Source: Chromatiales bacterium (GTDB lineage: Bacteria > Pseudomonadota > Gammaproteobacteria > SZUA-140). From it: 6,036 nucleotides of DNA. The DNA is taken from contig JAITWN010000122.1 in the NCBI GenBank assembly GCA_031285245.1, positions 1 through 6,036 on the forward strand, in the 5' to 3' direction. The first letter of the stretch is position 1. Every line of letters starts with the position of its first letter. The notes under the pieces were generated by a model that was not told the DNA's origin, did not search any database, and saw only the letters and a list, made by a program, of their open reading frames with translations. Shown here one piece after another: positions 1-4,485 of this stretch. The translations under genes were made by a program, and so were the position numbers.

Positions 1-475
1 GAGCACTGATACGCCGAGTGGCAGCAGCAACACATCTGGCAGCAACACCTCTGGCAGCAACACTTCAGGCACTACTACGCGCAACCGCACTTCCTCGACC
101 AGCAGCACGCCGAGCGGGAGCAACACCTCTGGCAGCACCACTGCCAATACCACGCCTGACAGCAGCACTTCCAGCAACAATCCCCCCAGTAACAATCAGG
201 TAAACACGGGAACAGCGTCATTGTCCTGGACTGCTCCGAGCACAAGATTCGACGGTACCCCGCTCAGTCTCAGCCAGATCGCCGGATACCGCGTTTACAG
301 CGGAACCACGAGCAATAGTCTTTCACTGGTCCGCGATCTGAACGACGGCTCAGCCACGAGCTATACCGTCACCAGCCTTGCCGCCGCAACCACCTATTAT
401 TTCGCGGTATCGGTCTACGATACCAACGGAAACGAAAGCAGCTATTCCGCGATCGCAAGCAAAAAGATTCCCTGA
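1..475 (+). CDS. C-terminal part of secreted/surface protein with Ser/Thr-rich linker and fibronectin type III domain (5'-truncated)
   Basis: The reading frame is open from the window edge (first whole codon at 2) to a TGA at 473-475, so the start lies outside. The visible 157 residues fall into two parts. The first 65 or so are a low-complexity linker of Ser, Thr, Gly and Asn with repeated TSGSN units. The rest is one FN3 domain: an ASLSWTAP first strand, a G-Y-R-V-Y strand, a TSYTVTSL strand and a YYFAVSVYDTNGNES strand, ending just before the stop. This FN3 type is known as a C-terminal or repeated module in secreted bacterial proteins such as polysaccharide-active enzymes and adhesins; it binds or spaces rather than catalyses. 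The TTG at 221 is inside the domain and is not a real start. No sorting signal follows the domain. The catalytic or main part, if any, is not visible, so the function of the whole protein is unknown. Confidence 0.85.
   Translation, partial: STDTPSGSSNTSGSNTSGSNTSGTTTRNRTSSTSSTPSGSNTSGSTTANTTPDSSTSSNNPPSNNQVNTGTASLSWTAPSTRFDGTPLSLSQIAGYRVYSGTTSNSLSLVRDLNDGSATSYTVTSLAAATTYYFAVSVYDTNGNESSYSAIASKKIP
11..139 (+). repeat. Degenerate TSGSN-coding repeats in a Ser/Thr linker
   Basis: A 15-base unit encoding T-S-G-S-N occurs in tandem at 32-46 and 47-61, with a partial third unit at 62-70. A longer block encoding T-P-S-G-S-(S)-N-T-S-G-S at 11-43 recurs, without the second serine, at 107-136. The copies differ at several third positions (for example aca/acc and agt/agc), which suggests old slippage or duplication. 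As protein it is a flexible extracellular linker before the FN3 domain. Confidence 0.65.
206..472 (+). other. Fibronectin type III domain region
   Basis: About 89 residues with the strand pattern of FN3: conserved Trp in L-S-W-T-A-P, Tyr in G-Y-R-V-Y, the S-Y-T-V-T-S-L strand and the Y-Y-F-A-V-S-V-Y-D core strand with a conserved Tyr/Ala/Val alternation. It is the last domain of the protein. Confidence 0.85.
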
Positions 476-486
476 AAATTCACCAG

Positions 487-513
487 AAAAAATTAGCGGC
501 GCACTCTCGCCGC
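487..513 (-). terminator. Terminator-like hairpin readable on the minus strand
   Basis: Inverted arms GCGGCG (496-501) and CGCCGC (508-513) enclose a 6-base loop. On the minus strand the stem is followed, after TAAT, by a T-run that matches the six A's at 487-492, the normal layout of an intrinsic terminator. On the plus strand there is no T-run after the stem, although the only gene ending nearby (stop at 475) is on plus. It may act as a plain stabilising 3' hairpin for that mRNA, or stop antisense transcription. Confidence 0.4.
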
Positions 514-521
514 AACCATTA

Positions 522-548
522 CGCGTAGCGCTCCTAGGTCGCTACGCG
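522..548. repeat. Perfect 9-bp inverted repeat with 9-base loop
   Basis: CGCGTAGCG at 522-530 and its exact reverse complement CGCTACGCG at 540-548 flank a 9-base spacer that itself contains the palindrome CCTAGG (533-538). Neither strand shows a T-run after it, so it is not a standard intrinsic terminator. It lies about 60 bases before the oxidoreductase start. It could be an operator dyad, an mRNA 5' hairpin or part of the transcription stop for the upstream gene; the sequence does not decide between these. Confidence 0.5.
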
Positions 549-609
549 ACTTGCACCACCCAGGCAAATCCGGGAAACTTGCCGCACCTTTATCACGTAG
601 CCTCTCGCC

Positions 610-1818
610 TTGAGCACAATCTGCGATTTCCTAGTCATCGGCGGCGGCATCATCGGACTCAATGTCGCGATCGCCATCAAAACGCGCCACCCAGACAACA
701 GCGTCATCTTGATCGACAAAGAGCCTCACCTCGGCGCGCATGCGAGCGGTCGCAACAGCGGTGTGCTTCACGCTGGCTTCTATTACGACGCCAGCAGTCT
801 CAAAGCGCGCTTCTCACGCGATGGCAACAAAGCCATGAAAGACTACTGCGAGTCGCGTGGTCTCTCGATTAATCGCTGCGGGAAATTGGTTGTCGCACGC
901 GACGACAACGAACTCAACGTTCTTATGGAGCTTTATCGTCGCGGGCAGGCCAATCAGGTTGAAGTGCAGCTCGTCGATGAAAAACAGGCCGCTGAAATCG
1001 AGCCGCGCGCCAAGGTTTATCAGCAAGCGATCTTTTCCCCAACGACCGCTTCGGTGAATCCCCGTGAAGTCGTCGAATCGCTCACCCGCGATGCCTTCGC
1101 GCTCGGCATCACTATTCTCACGGATACGCGCTATGCCGGACACAAAGGAAACACGGTAACGACCTCGCAGGGCAGCATCACAGCAGGCTACATCATCAAC
1201 ACTGCGGGCTTGTATGCGGATCGGATTGCCATGGGTTTCGGCTTTTCAAAAAGCCATCGCATTCTGCCGTTCAAAGGCTTGTACATCTATTCCGACGAAC
1301 CTGTGGGCGCGCTGCGCACCAACATCTATCCCGTGCCGGACTTGCGCAATCCCTTCCTCGGCGTGCACTTCACGCTCACCGTCGATGGGCATATCAAGAT
1401 CGGCCCAACAGCCACCCCCGCGTTCTGGCGCGAGCATTACCAAGGCCTCACCAATTTCAACGCCGAGGAAATGTTCGAGATCGTGATGCGCGATCTCGGG
1501 CTGATGCTTTCCAATGACTTCGGCTTTCGCAAACTGGCGGTGCATGAGCTGATGAAAAGCTTCAAGCCCGTTATGGTGTCGCAAGCCGCGCAGCTCGCGC
1601 GTGGTGTGGAGATCAGCAATTACCAGCGCTGGGCGCCTCCAGGTATTCGGGCCCAACTCTTCGATATCAAGAAGCGCCGACTGGAAACAGATTTCAAATA
1701 CGAAGGCGACAATCGCTCCTTCCACGTCCTCAACGCAGTGTCACCAGCCTTCACCTGCTCAATTCCCTTCGCCGCTCACCTCGTCGATGAGGTAGAGCGC
1801 TTGGCAGGCAGGGGTTAA
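610..1818 (+). CDS. lhgO: FAD-dependent oxidoreductase, L-2-hydroxyglutarate oxidase (LhgO/L2HGDH) type
   Basis: The 402-residue product belongs to the DAAO-like FAD oxidoreductases. A Rossmann GGGIIG motif lies at residues 11-16, followed by the acidic end of strand 2 (LIDKE, 34-38). The family signature H-x-S-G-R-N-S-G-V-L-H-A-G-F-Y-Y is at 44-59. Further L2HGDH-type motifs are YPVPD and FLGVHFT (about 240-255), KIGPTATPAF (263-272), PPGIRAQ (343-349) and a C-terminal NAVSPAFT (375-382) by the flavin. Known members oxidise L-2-hydroxyglutarate to 2-oxoglutarate and pass electrons to the quinone pool; E. coli LhgO is about 20 residues longer. The start is the TTG at 610: an in-frame TAG at 598 excludes anything further upstream, and the Rossmann fold begins at once. 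No clear Shine-Dalgarno sequence precedes it. Compared with E. coli LhgO as I recall it, GPN is GPT and the second His of HQTGHNSG is Arg, so substrate specificity is inferred. No glutarate genes are adjacent. Confidence 0.82.
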   Translation: MSTICDFLVIGGGIIGLNVAIAIKTRHPDNSVILIDKEPHLGAHASGRNSGVLHAGFYYDASSLKARFSRDGNKAMKDYCESRGLSINRCGKLVVARDDNELNVLMELYRRGQANQVEVQLVDEKQAAEIEPRAKVYQQAIFSPTTASVNPREVVESLTRDAFALGITILTDTRYAGHKGNTVTTSQGSITAGYIINTAGLYADRIAMGFGFSKSHRILPFKGLYIYSDEPVGALRTNIYPVPDLRNPFLGVHFTLTVDGHIKIGPTATPAFWREHYQGLTNFNAEEMFEIVMRDLGLMLSNDFGFRKLAVHELMKSFKPVMVSQAAQLARGVEISNYQRWAPPGIRAQLFDIKKRRLETDFKYEGDNRSFHVLNAVSPAFTCSIPFAAHLVDEVERLAGRG

Positions 1819-1995
1819 TACAACTCTGTCGCGGCCCACTCATTCTTTCTCTCGAAAAACCTGCTGGGGATTCAGAAAGCTTTTGCGTCGGAAATACCCA
1901 AAACCGGATATACGCGTCCTGAAAACTACTGACGGGCACCGCTGACCACCATGCCTGAGGTTCAGTATCTCGGCGCTCTGCCTAGAAAGGTCGTC

Positions 1996-3192
1996 TTAGC
2001 GCACTATCGCCGGCGAGAAGGCGAACGGCATCAACAGACTCGGTGCGCCACTACCATCGCGCGCGATGACCCAAGTGTTGGTAGCTGCAGTTGCATTGAC
2101 TTCATCGTCGGGCAAGGCGTATATGATGTGATCGTTATCAAGCCATTCGACCTGATCGTCGACATTGCGCGTTTCCGCTGACATCTCGGTTTCTTCGCCC
2201 GTCTCCAGATCGAGCACATAGATCTTCCAGATGAAACGCCCAAAGCCATCACCTAGCGCCACACGCCGCTTGAACGCTACTCTCTTGTTATCCGGAGAGA
2301 GCGAAGGACATTCAACATCGTCATGAACGATACGCGCATCAAACGTCTGTAAATCCGCCTTGACCATGAAGAAGCGCCCGCCCGTCGCGAGCGTGGCATA
2401 GAACTCCTTACCATCACGCGTGAAGGTGATGCCCCAGAAATTGAAATCCTTCCCCTTGAACGGCGCGCCATCCCGAGTCACTTTCAACTTTTCGAGATCC
2501 TCAATCACGATCTGCCCTGTCACCGTATCGACGACCGAAGTGCGCGTGGAAAAATCACCGCCTGCATAGGAATGACCCGAGACGAAAACCGTCATGGCTG
2601 CCAAGCGACCATCCGGCGACAAGCGCGCACGACTGGGTATTCCAGCCAGCGGGAACGTATACAGAATGTTGAACTCCTGATCGAAGATGGAAGCGCCGTA
2701 GGTCGTCAGAATGCCGCGTTTCGCCGCCAGGCATATGCCATGATCCACGGCAAAATACACACGATCACAACTCAGTGGCGTCACGTTTCTGGGCTCATTC
2801 AAAGCATCGAGATACGCCAGACTCACTCGCCCGTAGGTCTCCCCCAACGCGGTGCTGCGAAACATCATATACGGGCGAATAGCGCTCGCCTCAGGCGAAG
2901 CAGCAACATCTGTTTTAGCAGCAGCCTCATCAGCGGGCGCTGCGACTTCATCAGTTTCATTCGCCTCATCAGCATCAACAGCGTCCGGAAGATTGGTCGC
3001 TGCGACCTGCGTGATCGGTATCGAAGCGATTTCAGGCATAGCTACTGATTGCGCGACTTGAACACGCCACCAGGCATAACCGGCAGCGCCCGCGACACAT
3101 ACAACACAGATCGCGATAAAAACCAGCGCCTGACCGGGCCGTCTGCACCCACGGGAATGCCTGTCTTTCGCTTCACGAAGCGGCGGCGTCAT
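1996..3192 (-). CDS. Membrane-anchored TolB/PD40-like beta-propeller protein, function unknown
   Basis: The 398-residue product starts at ATG 3192 and ends at TAA 1996-1998. A basic N-terminus (R6, K9, R11, R14, R17, R18) precedes one hydrophobic segment at about 22-42. This predicts an N-in, single-pass anchor with the rest in the periplasm. Residues about 47-105 form an Ala/Asp/Glu-rich, probably disordered linker. From about 118 on, TolB/WD40-like blades appear, with PD40-type motifs LSPDGRLA (191-198), FTRDGKEFYAT, CPSLSPDNKRVAF (295-307) and VDDQVEWLD (344-352), and a C-terminus SPAIVR. C142 and C154 could form a disulfide. TolB-like propellers bind proteins or ligands; no catalytic motif is visible. 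The start overlaps the 3' end of the MFS gene by 20 bp, so the two are probably co-translated and work together. From memory, very similar propellers are common in Actinobacteria annotated only as TolB-like proteins. Confidence 0.8.
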   Translation of the reverse strand: MTPPLREAKDRHSRGCRRPGQALVFIAICVVCVAGAAGYAWWRVQVAQSVAMPEIASIPITQVAATNLPDAVDADEANETDEVAAPADEAAAKTDVAASPEASAIRPYMMFRSTALGETYGRVSLAYLDALNEPRNVTPLSCDRVYFAVDHGICLAAKRGILTTYGASIFDQEFNILYTFPLAGIPSRARLSPDGRLAAMTVFVSGHSYAGGDFSTRTSVVDTVTGQIVIEDLEKLKVTRDGAPFKGKDFNFWGITFTRDGKEFYATLATGGRFFMVKADLQTFDARIVHDDVECPSLSPDNKRVAFKRRVALGDGFGRFIWKIYVLDLETGEETEMSAETRNVDDQVEWLDNDHIIYALPDDEVNATAATNTWVIARDGSGAPSLLMPFAFSPAIVR

Positions 3193-4429
3193 GCTCAGCA
3201 GATCCTTCTAAACGAAACAATATTGGAAAGGTCGATAACAAGGTAATGCCAAGAGCTACGATGAAAACAAGCAGTGCACTCTCAATCCCCCACCAGTTCC
3301 AAATAACGCCAAATAAGATGGAAGCAACAAATCTCGTCAATCCAGTTGCTGTCGTCAGCAAAGCAAAACCACTGGCGCGCAGATCCTCTGGTAAATAAGT
3401 ACTCGCGAGCGCCATCAGCACACCATCCGTGCAAGCGTAATAAGCGCCGAGCAGTCCCAGGCAGGCAAACGCGGTGACAACACCACCGCTAGGCATCAAG
3501 AGACTGAGACTCGCGAGTAACAGCAACACGTATCCCGCAAAATAAACACGAGCACGCCCGATGCGGTCTGCGATCCGACCAGCAGGAATAGCGAGCGCCA
3601 GGAAAGTTATCGCTGTCACCACATAGAGCAGAGGAAAAATAGTGATGTCCAAATTCAAACGCTTCTGCAAACCGAGATAGATGAACGAATCCGCTACTGT
3701 GCACAACCCAAGCGCTGCGCCCACGAACACGAGCCGCCGCAAGCGCTGACCGCGCAATAATCTAGTAACCTCGACCATCGATACCACGCGCCGCTCGCGG
3801 GGAGCCGCTTCGCGCGCATTCTTGACGAAGAACAGCAGCACAGCAAGCCCGATCAGCCCCAAGCTGAAGCTCGCGACGAAAACCACATCGTACATATCCG
3901 GCAGCAAGCTCAATAAAGCAAAGGCCACGATCGGCCCTAAGAGCGCGCCGAAGGTATCGAAGGCGCGATGAATGCCGAATGCAAGACCATAGTCACGAGA
4001 CGCAACACCTTGCGTGAGCAAAGCATCGCGAGGAGCAGTACGAATCCCCTTGCCAATACGATCGAGCAAAATCACGCTGGAGAGAAGCGTCCACACGCTT
4101 CCCGCAGCGATCAATCCGAGCTTACACAACGTGGAAAGCCCATAGCCGACTGCCGCGACTTCACGATTCTTGCGCCAGCGATCAGCGAGCACACCGCCCG
4201 CCAATCGCGAAAGAAGAGTAGCGCCCTGATAAAGCCCATCGATGAAACCAAACTGAAGCGGCGTGAGATGCAGCGTGAAAATTAGATAGACCGGCAGGAT
4301 GGATGAAACCATCTCGCTGGAGATATCGGTAAAGAGACTGGTCAGTCCAAGAAAATAAACATTGGGGCCCAGCACCGTCCGGCCGGCGCCACGAAGCTTA
4401 GCCAGCTTTTCCGGATCAAGCGGATACAT
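3173..4429 (-). CDS. Major facilitator superfamily (MFS) transporter
   Basis: The product, 418 residues from the ATG at 4429, is very hydrophobic with about 12 membrane segments in two halves. Motif A (G-G-V-L-A-D-R-W-R-K) sits between TM2 and TM3 at about 78-87, and a second copy (AGRIADRIGRAR) lies in the C-terminal half. Other marked segments are FTDISSEM (33-40) in TM1, DRIGKGIRTAPRDAL (123-137) and GIHRAFDTFGALLGP (152-166). These are typical of proton-driven MFS_1 exporters; the substrate cannot be read from the sequence. An in-frame TTG at 4453 would add eight residues, but it lies in the loop of a strong terminator hairpin, so the ATG is preferred. No Shine-Dalgarno sequence precedes this ATG. 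The stop at 3173-3175 overlaps the next gene, a TolB-like propeller, suggesting an operon of transporter plus periplasmic partner. From memory, related transporters carrying the DISSEM and HRA-D-T-GALLGP segments occur in Actinobacteria. Confidence 0.88.
   Translation of the reverse strand: MYPLDPEKLAKLRGAGRTVLGPNVYFLGLTSLFTDISSEMVSSILPVYLIFTLHLTPLQFGFIDGLYQGATLLSRLAGGVLADRWRKNREVAAVGYGLSTLCKLGLIAAGSVWTLLSSVILLDRIGKGIRTAPRDALLTQGVASRDYGLAFGIHRAFDTFGALLGPIVAFALLSLLPDMYDVVFVASFSLGLIGLAVLLFFVKNAREAAPRERRVVSMVEVTRLLRGQRLRRLVFVGAALGLCTVADSFIYLGLQKRLNLDITIFPLLYVVTAITFLALAIPAGRIADRIGRARVYFAGYVLLLLASLSLLMPSGGVVTAFACLGLLGAYYACTDGVLMALASTYLPEDLRASGFALLTTATGLTRFVASILFGVIWNWWGIESALLVFIVALGITLLSTFPILFRLEGSAEHDAAAS
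3203..3208 (-). promoter_or_regulatory. Ribosome binding site of the propeller gene, inside the MFS coding sequence
   Basis: On the minus strand GAAGGA lies 10 bases before the ATG at 3192 and within the last codons of the transporter gene. It supports the ATG at 3192 as the true start and points to translational coupling between the two genes. Confidence 0.6.
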
Positions 4430-4434
4430 AAATG

Positions 4435-4463
4435 AAAAAAGAACGGGCGGCAAAGCCGCCCGT
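4435..4463 (-). terminator. Strong intrinsic terminator of the DUF4082 gene
   Basis: Read on the minus strand, a 9-bp GC-rich stem ACGGGCGGC (4463-4455) pairs perfectly with GCCGCCCGT (4451-4443) across a TTT loop. It is followed by TC and six T's (4442-4435). It begins 22 bases after the stop of the DUF4082 protein gene and ends 5 bases before the ATG of the MFS gene. It should separate the two transcripts. On the plus strand the T-run is missing, so it is one-way. Confidence 0.9.
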
Positions 4464-4485
4464 GCTGTACGCGTGCGTCAATGAA

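Noticed and set aside
18..203. Plus-strand open frame of 61 residues in the linker region
   Set aside because: It is an alanine/threonine-rich shadow of the Ser/Thr linker in another frame; the FN3 protein frame is open through the same stretch and makes a recognisable domain.
1246..1725. Minus-strand open frame of 159 residues inside the oxidoreductase gene
   Set aside because: It lies wholly antisense to strongly conserved L2HGDH-type motifs and shows no recognisable domain of its own.
1819..1995. Bidirectional terminator between the converging genes
   Set aside because: I searched both strands and found only weak, mismatched short inverted repeats such as CTGACC/GGTTCAG at 1942-1965 without a T-run.
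2572..3048. Plus-strand open frame of 158 residues antisense to the propeller
   Set aside because: Its product is low in recognisable features and rich in Arg/Ser/Ile as expected from antisense frames; the minus-strand protein has clear propeller motifs.
3968..4285. Plus-strand open frame of 105 residues antisense to the MFS gene
   Set aside because: The opposite strand encodes the conserved MFS segments over exactly this stretch.
4451..4453. TTG as start of the MFS gene
   Set aside because: It falls at the edge of the loop in the upstream gene's terminator, and the eight added residues are encoded by terminator stem and T-run; the ATG at 4427-4429 is more sensible.
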